Shown in pieces: positions 17,613-26,332 of a DNA stretch of 64,000 bases. The stretch spans positions 372,001 through 436,000 of the forward strand of contig CBDCLG010000012.1 of NCBI GenBank assembly GCA_965218625.1, written 5' to 3'. The translations under genes and the position numbers were made by a program. Numbering within the stretch: position 1 is the stretch's first letter; the number at the start of each line of letters is the position of its first letter. This stretch comes from Bin5 sp965218625 (GTDB lineage Bacteria > Chloroflexota > Anaerolineae > Caldilineales > Caldilineaceae). The notes below the pieces were generated by a model that saw only the letters and a list, made by a program, of their open reading frames with translations, was not told where the DNA came from and ran no database searches.

Positions 17613-18613
17613 ATGAAAATCTATTTTGACGACGATGCTTCATTGGAACCGCTGGCCGGGAAGACGGTAGCCATCCTGGGCTATGGAAACCAGGGACGCG
17701 CGCAGGCTTTGAACTTGCAAGACAGCGGCGCAACCGTCCTGGTAGGCAATCGAGAAGACAGTTATGGCGAACAGGCGCGGGCTGATGGGTTTGACCTGTT
17801 GTCCATCGCGGATGCGGCTGCCGCGGGAGACCTTCTGTTCATTCTGACTACCGACGAGTCGCAGCCGCTGATTTGGGATGAGCAGATCGCGCCGGGGGTA
17901 AGCGCCGGTGATACGCTGGTCTGGGCGAGCGGCTACAATGTCGGCTATGAGCTGATCAAGCCGCGGCCGGATGTCGATGCCGTGCTGGTTGCGCCGCAGC
18001 ATGACGGGAAATATGGTGCGCACCCTGTTCAGCGAGGGCAAAGGGCGCGATGGCACAGGCGGCGGTACACCAGGATGCGTCCGGCCAGGCTTGGGCGAGG
18101 ATGATGGCGATCGCCAAAGGGATCGGCGCGACCCGGGGCGGCGTGATCGAGTCATCTTTCCGCGAAGAGGCGGAGCTCGACCTGTTCGCAGAGCAGATCG
18201 TCTGGTCCGGGCTGGTGGCCTGGTTTGAAGAGTGTTTCAAGCTGGGCGTCGAGCAAGGCTTCTCGCCCGAGCTGATGGTGCTTGAGCTGTACGCCTCCGG
18301 CGAGGCGTCCGAGATCCTGGGCTTGATGGCCCGCAACGGCTTCTACCGGCAGATGGCGCATCACTCGACGACAAGCCAGTATGGTACGCTGACGCGTGCG
18401 GAAGGCCTGCTGAACGACGAAATCCGGGCCAAGATGCGCAACAGCATCGTCAACGATATCAAAGGCGGGGCCTTCATCAGCGAGTGGAGCCGGGAACAGG
18501 CCGAGGGATCAACCCTCCTGGAGCAACTGCGGCAGACCGCCCTTGCCAATCCCATGAGCCGGGCGGAAGAAGAGGTTATCTCGCTGGTGCATCAGGCCCA
18601 CGCGTTGGATTGA
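17613..18613 (+). pseudogene. ketol-acid reductoisomerase-like (IlvC-like) protein, two frameshifts
   Basis: An IlvC-fold NAD(P)-dependent reductoisomerase-like protein of about 333 residues once joined. The Rossmann motif GYGNQGRAQA and the C-terminal knotted domain (VIESSFREEAELDLFAEQ, MVLELYASGEASE, HSTTSQYG) are clear. Two single-base insertions within 50 bases (about 18000 and 18049) split it into three frames; the middle piece reads SMTGNMVRTLFSEGKG. Compared with true IlvC, the APKGPG loop with catalytic Lys is replaced by AP(R)SMTGN, so it belongs to a divergent KARI-like branch rather than the branched-chain amino acid enzyme. The acidic metal-ligand positions appear kept. The ATG at 17613 has AAGGAG 8 bases upstream. 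It is the first gene of the plus-strand accessory locus. Confidence 0.8.
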
Positions 18614-18910
18614 ACGCAGGGGAAAGATGGGTCATTGGCTGACCGGAAGGGCAGATGTTCCGCCTGCACAGCAGACAGGAGGCGCCACAGCAAACGGCCG
18701 CCCAGACCGCGCGAATTGTGTTTGACACAGCCCATGTCCCGTATTAACCTAAGGCGCGACTGAAACAGCAACGATGGACCAACCATTCGCTGCTGCGGGA
18801 GATGCCCGTTGCTGAATCGAGCAGTTCGGAATCTGGCTAAGGGAGGAAATAGACCGCGATTCATACATTCCGACCGCAATGGAAGGGACTAGACCACGAG
18901 GAGGACAACG
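18614..18910. other. intergenic region upstream of the ABC binding protein
   Basis: About 300 bases without a gene. It holds a plausible promoter at 18722-18750 and otherwise nothing I can assign. Confidence 0.5.
18722..18750 (+). promoter_or_regulatory. probable promoter of the ABC transporter genes
   Basis: Consensus TTGACA (18722-18727), 17 bases, TAACCT (18745-18750). The -10 is imperfect, which would fit a regulated promoter. Confidence 0.5.
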
Positions 18911-20623
18911 ATGAAACGGTTGACGCTCGCTATCAGTTTGTTGTTAGCGATGGGGTTGTTGCTATCGGCTTGTGTTGCGGCTGCACCGGAGATGGACGCG
19001 GAAACGGAGTCCGAAGAGGTTGCCGCAGAATCGCCTGAGCCGGAAGAAGGTCTCTGGTATAACCCCGATCACGTAGGCGAGACATGGATCAACATCTGCA
19101 CCGATGCCCCGCCGACCTACGGTGGCGTTGCGACCGACATTTTCTTCGGGTGGGGGGAGTCAAACCCGACCTGGTGGGGTACGGGCTACCCCATGTTCTA
19201 CTCGTTCAGCCAGTTGTATGACGTGCTGGGTGACGGTGTGACCCTTGAACCCGACGCGGCCGAGTCGTGGGAAGTCTCCGCAGACGGGCTTACCTACACG
19301 TTTAATCTGCGCAGCGACGTCAAGTTCCACGATGGCGAACTGCTGACAGCTGACCACGTAAAGTATTCGTTCGAGGTGCATGCTCATCCTGAAGTCGGGG
19401 CGTGGAATGCCGGTTGGATGCCCTACCGCGCCTTTTCCGGCGGGCCGGAGTTTCTGGAAGGCAGCGCCGATGAGATCTCAGGTATCGTGGCGCTGGATGA
19501 CTTTACCCTGCAAATTAGCGTGCTTGAACCTCAGATGCACCTGGAATATCTGATCGCCACGATCAACCTCCTGCCGGCCCACTTGATGCAGGACATCCCC
19601 TTTGGCGAGCTCAAGGATTCCGAGCTGGTCGGCCATCCGATCGGTACGGGACCTTTCAAGTTCGTCGAGCATGTGCCAAGCGAATACACCTCGTTTGAAG
19701 CCTTCGAAGATTACTACGGCGGAAGACCGTACCTGGATCGGGCGATCTACCGCATCGGCGTGACCGGCAGCACTGCGACCTGGATCGCCGCGTTGGAGAA
19801 GGGCGAAATCCAGACAGGCTACCTGGCGTCTGGACTGGATCGCGTCCGCTTGGCGGAGGACCCGAATGTCGTCTTGATCGCGGGACCCACGGCCGGCGGC
19901 ATGTACCTGAACATGAACACGGAAAGGGTTGAACACAAAGTGCGCCAGGCGCTCATGTTCGCGATCGACAAGGAGGCCATCGCCGAGGGCATTTGGCTCG
20001 GGCACGCCGAGGCTTTTGACCTGAGAGACAACGATCCGGCCGGCGAATGGGTCAGCCCCGACATTACGATTTACGATTACGACCCGGAAAAGGCCAAGAC
20101 GCTGCTGGAGGAGGCCGGCTGGGACCCCGACCGCGAACTTTCGCTCATCACCTATTACCAGGGCGACCTGGACCGGCGGGTGCTTGCCGCCCTGCAGGAC
20201 CAGTGGGGCCAGGTTGGGATCAAGGTCGAGGTGAACGTATTGGATACACCCGCATTCATAGAGCGTAGCCGGGAGGCGGGCGACTACGACATTGGATACG
20301 CGTGTTGTGGTGGGCCTGCCGCCCCATACGAGTACACGCGCGATTCGTGCGAAAAGAGCCCATATCCCAATTGGAGCCGGAACTGCAACGAAGAAATGGA
20401 CACCTTGGTCCTCAGCGGCATCGCGGAACCAGACCCGGAGAAACGCCGCGATCTGTTCTATCAGGCGACTGAGATAGCCACGGAATCGGCGTATCAGGTT
20501 GCGCTCTTCCGCCCGGACCGCAGGTACGCCATCAGCAAAGACCTGTGCAACTACACGTATCGCGAATACCTGCTTGTCTTCTCGGACCAGCATCCCGACA
20601 GGTGGTATCTGAGAGGTGAGTAG
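18911..20623 (+). CDS. ABC transporter substrate-binding lipoprotein, family 5
   Basis: Extracellular solute-binding protein of the DppA/OppA (SBP_bac_5) class, 570 residues. The signal peptide has a lipobox LSAC (about residue 21), followed by an acidic linker and the binding domain (LEPDAAESWEVS, YTFNLRSDVKFHDGELLTADHVKYSFE, and VRQALMFAIDKEAI are typical of the family). These proteins bind peptides, but also oligosaccharides, opines or nickel complexes. The sugar-enzyme neighbourhood favours a non-peptide ligand (inference). A GAGGAGGAC ribosome-binding site precedes the ATG. Two permeases follow after a hairpin-containing gap. Confidence 0.92.
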   Translation: MKRLTLAISLLLAMGLLLSACVAAAPEMDAETESEEVAAESPEPEEGLWYNPDHVGETWINICTDAPPTYGGVATDIFFGWGESNPTWWGTGYPMFYSFSQLYDVLGDGVTLEPDAAESWEVSADGLTYTFNLRSDVKFHDGELLTADHVKYSFEVHAHPEVGAWNAGWMPYRAFSGGPEFLEGSADEISGIVALDDFTLQISVLEPQMHLEYLIATINLLPAHLMQDIPFGELKDSELVGHPIGTGPFKFVEHVPSEYTSFEAFEDYYGGRPYLDRAIYRIGVTGSTATWIAALEKGEIQTGYLASGLDRVRLAEDPNVVLIAGPTAGGMYLNMNTERVEHKVRQALMFAIDKEAIAEGIWLGHAEAFDLRDNDPAGEWVSPDITIYDYDPEKAKTLLEEAGWDPDRELSLITYYQGDLDRRVLAALQDQWGQVGIKVEVNVLDTPAFIERSREAGDYDIGYACCGGPAAPYEYTRDSCEKSPYPNWSRNCNEEMDTLVLSGIAEPDPEKRRDLFYQATEIATESAYQVALFRPDRRYAISKDLCNYTYREYLLVFSDQHPDRWYLRGE

Positions 20624-20732
20624 AAAAGGTTAAGATCGGAAACCGGCGCCTTGCATTGTGTTTTGCGAAAGGGCATGCGCTCTGGTTGGTTCCCCACGCC
20701 GTTCCACCCGCCGGGAGATGGAATAGCTCAGG

Positions 20733-20771
20733 AGATGTTTGCAGGCGGAAGACCCCACACTGCAAACATCT
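20733..20771 (+). terminator. attenuator-like hairpin between binding protein and permeases
   Basis: A perfect 12-base stem, AGATGTTTGCAG (20733-20744) and CTGCAAACATCT (20760-20771), with a 15-base loop, followed by CTTCTTTG. It sits in the 225-base gap after the binding-protein gene, where hairpins commonly give higher binding-protein than permease mRNA. Confidence 0.65.
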
Positions 20772-20848
20772 CTTCTTTGATCGCACACCATTGAGGCGCG
20801 AGCGTCCCGCTTGCCTGGCGCGGGGCCAATCGAGACGGAGAAACGTGC

Positions 20849-21829
20849 ATGTCCAGGTACATCGCGCGCAGACTCCTGCAGGCTGTGCCCGTGCTGTTTG
20901 GGATCACGGTAATCATCTTCACGCTGGTAGAGCTTGCTCCCGGAGACGCTGTGACCGCCATGTTCGTGCCTGACATAGGCGTTATGGCGGACATGGACGA
21001 AGAGAGGATGCAGGCGCTGAGGGCCTCGTACGGGCTGGACAAGCCGGCCCCGGTCCGCTACCTCAAATGGCTGGGGGGCGTTCTGCGCGGCAACCTGGGC
21101 AAATCCTTTGTAACCAGAACCCCGGTGACGGAAGAGATCGTGCGCCGGCTGCCTGCGACACTAAAGCTGACGGTGACGGCTCTGCTCATATCGTTGACGC
21201 TGGGGATCCCGCTGGGCGTCATCACAGCCGTCAGACAGTATTCCTTTCTGGACTATTTTGCGACGTGGTGGACCTATGTGGCGATAGCATTGCCGAGCTT
21301 CTTCTCCGCGATTCTGCTGATGTACCTGTTTGCGCTCAAACTGGACCTGCTGCCCACTTTCGGCTACTCGACGGTGACGCGCGAGTTCGGGTTCTGGGAT
21401 GGCCTGCTGGATCGACTGAAATACCTGATTCTTCCGGCAACGGCGTTGGGCATCCCCGGTATGGCCAGCTTCATGCGCTACAGTCGTTCAAGCATGCTGG
21501 AGCATATTCTCCAAGACTATGCAACGGTGGCGCGCAGCAAGGGTCTGAAGGAGACTGTTGTTCTATACAGACACGTGCTGCGCAACGCCCTCTTGCCTGT
21601 GATCACGATAACGGGGCTTCATCTGCCTGAGCTTTTCGGCGGAGCGCTGGTCATTGAGACGATTTTCGCCTGGCCGGGCATGTCAATCCTGTTCATGGCC
21701 GGTGTGGAGAGACGGGACTACCCGCTGATCATGGGCATAGGGCTGTTTTCGACCGTGCTGATCGTGCTGAGCACTCTGCTGACCGACCTCGCCTATGTGG
21801 TGGTGGACCCGCGGATTCGCTACGAATGA
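20849..21829 (+). CDS. ABC transporter permease, DppB type
   Basis: Inner-membrane permease of 326 residues with six helices and the DppB signature: N-terminal YIARRLLQAVPVLFGITVI, a periplasmic loop with the LGLDKPAPVRYLKWL-like segment, and the EAA loop region (YATVARSKGLKE..VLYRHVLRNALLPV). It should pair with the DppC-type permease 86 bases downstream. No ATPase (DppD/F) is encoded nearby, so an ATPase must be supplied from elsewhere. Confidence 0.93.
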   Translation: MSRYIARRLLQAVPVLFGITVIIFTLVELAPGDAVTAMFVPDIGVMADMDEERMQALRASYGLDKPAPVRYLKWLGGVLRGNLGKSFVTRTPVTEEIVRRLPATLKLTVTALLISLTLGIPLGVITAVRQYSFLDYFATWWTYVAIALPSFFSAILLMYLFALKLDLLPTFGYSTVTREFGFWDGLLDRLKYLILPATALGIPGMASFMRYSRSSMLEHILQDYATVARSKGLKETVVLYRHVLRNALLPVITITGLHLPELFGGALVIETIFAWPGMSILFMAGVERRDYPLIMGIGLFSTVLIVLSTLLTDLAYVVVDPRIRYE

Positions 21830-21915
21830 GGAGCTGCTGCGGGCTGTAACTGCGAAGCGGCCGCACATTGTACACTGCGCGCTTGTGAAACAGCGTTGCA
21901 GCGCATCCTACAACC

Positions 21916-22824
21916 ATGGCCTCCGATGAGAACAGCGCAGCCGAAAGCATAAGGATGGAGGCGATTGCCGCGTCGACGCACAGAGGTCGAATCGTGCGCC
22001 GCTTCATGCGCAACAGAGCTGCAGTGGCCGGCGCGGCCTTTATGCTGGTCCTGGTGCCGCTGGTCTTTCCGCTGGCGAAGGTTGTCGCCCCCCAGGACCC
22101 GCACGCCACCAACTTGAGAGAAATAGGGCTACCGCCCAGCGCCGATCACCTGCTGGGCACCGACTTGACGGGGCGGGACATGTGGAGCCGCGTGGTCTAC
22201 GGCGGGCGGGTATCGCTCGCCGTTGGGCTGGTTGCGGTCGTAATCTACATGAGCATCGGAATCCTTCTGGGCTGTCTGGCCGGGTTCTACGGTGGGATGG
22301 TTGACTCGATCATCATGCGCGTCACCGAGACGGTCATGTCAATCCCCGGATATGTGATGCTGATCACGATTGTGGCCTTTATCGGACCGGGGCTTTTCAA
22401 CTCGATGCTGGCCATCGGCCTGTTGGGATGGACAGGCATCGCCCGTCTGGTGCGCGGCCAGGTATTGTCGGTGCGCGCCCAGGACTATGTGATGGCCGCT
22501 CGGGCCACAGGCGTGCCGGCCAAAGGGATCATGCTCCGCCACGTTTTGCCGAACACAATGGCGCCGATCATTGTTGCGGCGAGCTTCGGGGTTGCTGGCG
22601 CTATCTTGCTGGAGGCCGGCCTGAGCTTCCTGGGACTCGGTGTCCAGATACCGGTGCCCAGTTGGGGACAGATGATCAATGAAGCGCGGTCCCCGGCGAT
22701 CATCCAGGACTATCTGTGGCTGTGGGTGCCTCCCGGGCTGGCCATTACGCTGTGCGTGCTGAGCATCAACTTCATCGGCGACGGCCTGCGCGATGCGCTG
22801 GATCCACGCCTGATACGCGACTAG
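21916..22824 (+). CDS. ABC transporter permease, DppC type
   Basis: Second permease of the importer, 302 residues, six predicted helices. Family marks include the N-terminal RRFMRNRAAVAG, the HLLGTDLTGRDMWSRVVYGGR segment and the EAA loop (YVMAARATGVPAKGIMLRHVLPNTMAP). The tail GDGLRDALDPRLI is characteristic. After its stop there are 243 bases before the next gene, with no ATPase gene. Confidence 0.93.
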   Translation: MASDENSAAESIRMEAIAASTHRGRIVRRFMRNRAAVAGAAFMLVLVPLVFPLAKVVAPQDPHATNLREIGLPPSADHLLGTDLTGRDMWSRVVYGGRVSLAVGLVAVVIYMSIGILLGCLAGFYGGMVDSIIMRVTETVMSIPGYVMLITIVAFIGPGLFNSMLAIGLLGWTGIARLVRGQVLSVRAQDYVMAARATGVPAKGIMLRHVLPNTMAPIIVAASFGVAGAILLEAGLSFLGLGVQIPVPSWGQMINEARSPAIIQDYLWLWVPPGLAITLCVLSINFIGDGLRDALDPRLIRD

Positions 22825-23067
22825 CGGTGACGACAGGTCTGTCCCCGCTGCGTCTGTGCCGACAGCGCCTGCCTTGGGTTACGCATTGCCCCTTCCCGAT
22901 CATGTTGCACGCCCGACTGCCGGACATTGCAGCCGCGTCCGATGCCGGGGGCACATGCCGGGCCGTGAAGGCGAACCAGACCCGCCTTGCGTACAAAAGT
23001 GACCGCCGCGCCCATCCCGCCCAGCCGTAACTGTCTTTTGATCAACGTCTGATGCTTGGAGAGGGAC

Positions 23068-24501
23068 ATGAACGGAATCTGGTTCTTTGACAACTGGATG
23101 CTTGAGCGCGCCGACTGCCTGGAGCGTGTGTGGGGCAGGCCAACCTTCGTAAAAGAGATCTTCACCGAGTTCAAACCGCTCGGATCGGAAGGTTATGGCG
23201 GGTATATCACTGTGTTCTACGACCGGCGGCTCGGTTGCTATGTGATGTACCTCTTTACTCATAAAGGCAGAGTTGTATTTCGGTTGCAGTCCGACAGCCC
23301 CTACGACTGGCCCAACCCCAGCTATGATCCCGCGGCCGCTCTCGGCTGGAAAGGCGCGGCCAACCAGGGCTGGAAGGGCTTCAAGGACGTTGTGGCGGAC
23401 CAGAACGGCGAGCCTATCTGGGCCTATGCGATCCACTCGCTGGCCGGCACACCCTTGGCGGAGCGGGGCTACGTCACGACCGTGCTAGGCTGGCCGCGCC
23501 ATGTCACCCTGGGAGGGTTCTCCGATGACGGCTTGCAGTTCGCGGTCGATGCCGAGCGCCCGTGGCTGGATCCAGGTTCTGATACAGCCGGCGATATCCT
23601 GTGGAATGAGCAGGCCGGGCTGTTCCAACTCTTTGTGCGCCCCGTATACACCGACCGGCGGGTTGCCATCTCTGTGACAGCGGATTTCCAGGAGTTTTCG
23701 CGTCCGACCACAGTCCTGCAGCCGGACAGTATGGACCGCGTTGGCGCCGAGTTTTACGACATGCCGGCGCGTCCCTACGAAGGCATGTTCATCGGGCTGC
23801 TCCACATTTTCAGCACAGATCGTTTCGAGGAGGTGAGCGACGTCAGCCCCCGGTGGCCCCATCTCAAGTACTTTGGCCGCATCGAGACGGAGTTGACCTA
23901 CAGCTACAACGGGTCCTATTGGTATCGCACCGCGCGCGACGCGCCCTTCATGCCGATTCGACCCTACGGGCTGCAGGGCGGTGGCTCTGTCTACGGCATG
24001 GAAATGCTGCGAACCACAGAAGACAAGCTGTTGTTCTACGCGCAGGCCACGAAAGGCGGGCACGCCGATTTTCTCGAAATGAAGGAGGCCGGGCTGGATT
24101 ACTCCGGCCACAGCAACCCGCTGATGTACGAGATGCGTCTGGATGGGTTCTGTTCGCTCAGAACCTGGGGCCGCGATGGGGTAATGCGCACCAAAGTACT
24201 CGTCCCCAAGGATGGCGCGATCAGCCTCAACGTGCGCACCATGGCTCATTCACATGTTCGCGTGCAGATGCTGGACGGCATAACGGCGCAGCCGATTGCC
24301 GGATACACGTGGGAGGAGGCGCTGCCTGTCAGTGGCGACCATCTTTTTGCCAGGCCCCGCTGGCAGGAACGCAGCGACATCTCGGAGCTGATCGACAGGC
24401 CGGTCCGCATCGAGATCGCCATGCGCGAAGCGGAGCTGTTCGCCATCCGCAACAAGTGCGAGGCATTCTATGCCTGCGAACCTCTGCCGACCCTCTGGTG
24501 A
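23068..24501 (+). CDS. glycoside-hydrolase-like beta-propeller protein
   Basis: A 477-residue protein without a signal peptide. The pattern of W/Y/F-rich blades (GYITVFYDRRLGCYVMY, GDILWNEQAGLFQLF, YSYNGSYWYRT) looks like a five-bladed glycosidase-type propeller, and the C-terminal ~110 residues form a beta-sandwich module. That module (DGFCSL, V-V-ML-G..P..GY, AELFAI) matches the ends of the genes at 29382 and 30992, so this is a distant paralogue. GGAGAGGG precedes the ATG at 23068. The substrate is unknown; the catalytic acids cannot be assigned by eye. Confidence 0.75.
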   Translation: MNGIWFFDNWMLERADCLERVWGRPTFVKEIFTEFKPLGSEGYGGYITVFYDRRLGCYVMYLFTHKGRVVFRLQSDSPYDWPNPSYDPAAALGWKGAANQGWKGFKDVVADQNGEPIWAYAIHSLAGTPLAERGYVTTVLGWPRHVTLGGFSDDGLQFAVDAERPWLDPGSDTAGDILWNEQAGLFQLFVRPVYTDRRVAISVTADFQEFSRPTTVLQPDSMDRVGAEFYDMPARPYEGMFIGLLHIFSTDRFEEVSDVSPRWPHLKYFGRIETELTYSYNGSYWYRTARDAPFMPIRPYGLQGGGSVYGMEMLRTTEDKLLFYAQATKGGHADFLEMKEAGLDYSGHSNPLMYEMRLDGFCSLRTWGRDGVMRTKVLVPKDGAISLNVRTMAHSHVRVQMLDGITAQPIAGYTWEEALPVSGDHLFARPRWQERSDISELIDRPVRIEIAMREAELFAIRNKCEAFYACEPLPTLW

Positions 24502-24627
24502 TCGCGTCAGGTTGCATTGAGAACGGTGAAGAGGCCGCGATAGCAAGGCGCCTCGGTGGAAGACGGGCCAGACGCAGGACTCAGTTCCATGCCGGCGCAG
24601 AGACCCAAGATGAAGAGGAGGCCATCT

Positions 24628-25452
24628 GTGTACACAGACCTGACCCAGGCGCAGATCGATTCTTACCGTCACAACGGTTTCATCGTGATCCACGACTTTC
24701 TGACGGCGGACGAGCTGGATACATGGCGCGAGGCGGTAGAAGAGGCCGTTGCCGGACTTGGCAAATGGAAACTTGCCGGTCAAAAAGGAAATGAACGCTG
24801 GCAGGAAGGTGACAGCTATTACGATAGGGTCTTTGTGCAACGCATCAATCTATGGAAAGCTAACCAAAAGGTGCGCCAGGTGATGCTTGATCCCCGCTTG
24901 GGCAGAATGGCGGCTCAGTTGGCTGGCGTCGAAGGCATTCGCCTCTACCATGACCAGGCGCTTCACAAAGCCCCCTGGGCCAACCCGACCGCCTGGCACC
25001 TGGACGACCCGTTCTGGTCTTTCAGCTCGCCCGATGCGATCAGCATCTGGGTGGCGCTCGATGACTCCACATTGGAGAACGGCTGTCTCTACTTCATGCC
25101 GGGAACCCACAAGAGAGCAACCTTCAAGAGCTCAGGCATCGGCGAGAATCTCGGCGATCTTTTCAATGTCTACCCCCAATGGAAGAACAATCCAACTGTG
25201 GCCGCGCCGATGAAAGCGGGATCGTGCTCGTTTCACAACGGTCTGGTCGCCCATGCCGCCGGGGCCAACATGACGCCGGGTTGGCGGCGGGCGATGACCT
25301 GTCTCTACATGCCCGACGGCAGCGCCTTCAACGGCAATCAGGACGTACTGCCTGATTCATACATGGCGACACTGAAGATCGGCGCGCCCCTTGACAATGA
25401 TGAACAGAACCCCCTGATCTATCATCATGAAAAGCCGCTTGTGACAGCATAA
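24628..25452 (+). CDS. phytanoyl-CoA dioxygenase (PhyH) family protein
   Basis: Fe(II)/2-oxoglutarate-dependent oxygenase of 274 residues. The metal-binding HxD is visible in AWHLDDPFW and the distal His in HNGLVAHAAG, followed by an Arg in WRRAM that would bind 2-oxoglutarate. The double-stranded beta-helix core SIWVALDDSTLENGCLYFMPGTHK is well kept. I chose the GTG at 24628 because AGGAGG lies 6 bases upstream and the product then starts with the usual LTQAQIDSYRHNGF; the frame extends to 24556. It is the first of four PhyH genes in the locus. Substrate unknown. Confidence 0.88.
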   Translation: MYTDLTQAQIDSYRHNGFIVIHDFLTADELDTWREAVEEAVAGLGKWKLAGQKGNERWQEGDSYYDRVFVQRINLWKANQKVRQVMLDPRLGRMAAQLAGVEGIRLYHDQALHKAPWANPTAWHLDDPFWSFSSPDAISIWVALDDSTLENGCLYFMPGTHKRATFKSSGIGENLGDLFNVYPQWKNNPTVAAPMKAGSCSFHNGLVAHAAGANMTPGWRRAMTCLYMPDGSAFNGNQDVLPDSYMATLKIGAPLDNDEQNPLIYHHEKPLVTA

Positions 25453-25565
25453 AGTCCGCCAGGCGCTGGTCAGCGCCCATTCGCCATTGGTCGGTTACTC
25501 GCCATGAGCCATTTGCTGCGATCGAGAATGGGCGCATGAGCACATGACATTTTTCGGAGGCAACG

Positions 25566-26306
25566 GTGAAATTCAGTCAGGAACTGTACGATCACTTTTG
25601 GGACAGAGGTTGGGTGGCGGTGGAGAATGTCTTTGCCGCGCATGAAGCGGAAAGGGTGGCCGAAGTCGCGCTTGCCGTCAGCGTCTCCGAATTGGACGAG
25701 AGCGAATCATCCTATCATGTTGACCGTTCAGACGACGGCCAGGTGGCCCCGCGCAAGATCGACACGCCGTTTCTCAAAGACCCTGCCTTCAGCCAGTTGG
25801 TTCTCGACGACAGGCTGACGACCCTGTTGACAGGATTTCTGGACGGGAAGCGCCCCCTGCTGAAGGCGGACCAGATCTTGATGAAACCGCCCCGTTTCGG
25901 GTCGGCGAAACCGTATCATCAGGACAATTTCTACTTTCGCATCCACCCTGCCGACCATTGCATGACCGCCTGGATCGCGCTCGATGACGTCGACGAGGCC
26001 AACGGCTGCCTGCGCTACATCGAAGGCAGCCACAAAGAGCCGCTGCTGCCGCACGAGCCGCTGCCCGGTGAGCCGTATAACCTGGTCCCAAAGGCGGAGC
26101 TGATCGATTTCACGAAGGAGGTGCTGGCGCCGGTCGGCAAGGGCGGCGTTGTCTTTCATCACTGCCGCACATTGCATACCTCGTATCGCAACGAGTCCGA
26201 CCGCTGGCGCCGCGGCTATGCAACCCACTGGGTGACCGAGGGCGTCACGTGTGAGGACGACTCGCTTGCCAACGCCTATTTTCTGCGCGACGACTATCCC
26301 GGTTGA
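25566..26306 (+). CDS. phytanoyl-CoA dioxygenase (PhyH) family protein
   Basis: Second PhyH-type Fe(II)/2-oxoglutarate oxygenase, 246 residues. The iron facial triad is visible: PYHQDNFYF (HxD) and the distal His in FHHCRTLHTSYRN, with an Arg in WRRGYATH for the co-substrate. The core TAWIALDDVDEANGCLRYIEGSHKE is typical. A CGGAGGCAACG ribosome-binding site precedes the ATG. The gene overlaps by 4 bases an upstream ATG of the next frame; spacing to the aminotransferase is 26 bases, so they are co-translated or co-transcribed. Confidence 0.88.
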   Translation: MKFSQELYDHFWDRGWVAVENVFAAHEAERVAEVALAVSVSELDESESSYHVDRSDDGQVAPRKIDTPFLKDPAFSQLVLDDRLTTLLTGFLDGKRPLLKADQILMKPPRFGSAKPYHQDNFYFRIHPADHCMTAWIALDDVDEANGCLRYIEGSHKEPLLPHEPLPGEPYNLVPKAELIDFTKEVLAPVGKGGVVFHHCRTLHTSYRNESDRWRRGYATHWVTEGVTCEDDSLANAYFLRDDYPG

Positions 26307-26332
26307 TAGAAAGAAGAGGAAAGGAGGGGATG

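Noticed and set aside
17613..18613. Programmed frameshifting in the KARI-like gene
   Set aside because: Two +1 shifts within 50 bases without a slippery heptamer or pseudoknot signal are better explained by insertions in sequence or mutation.
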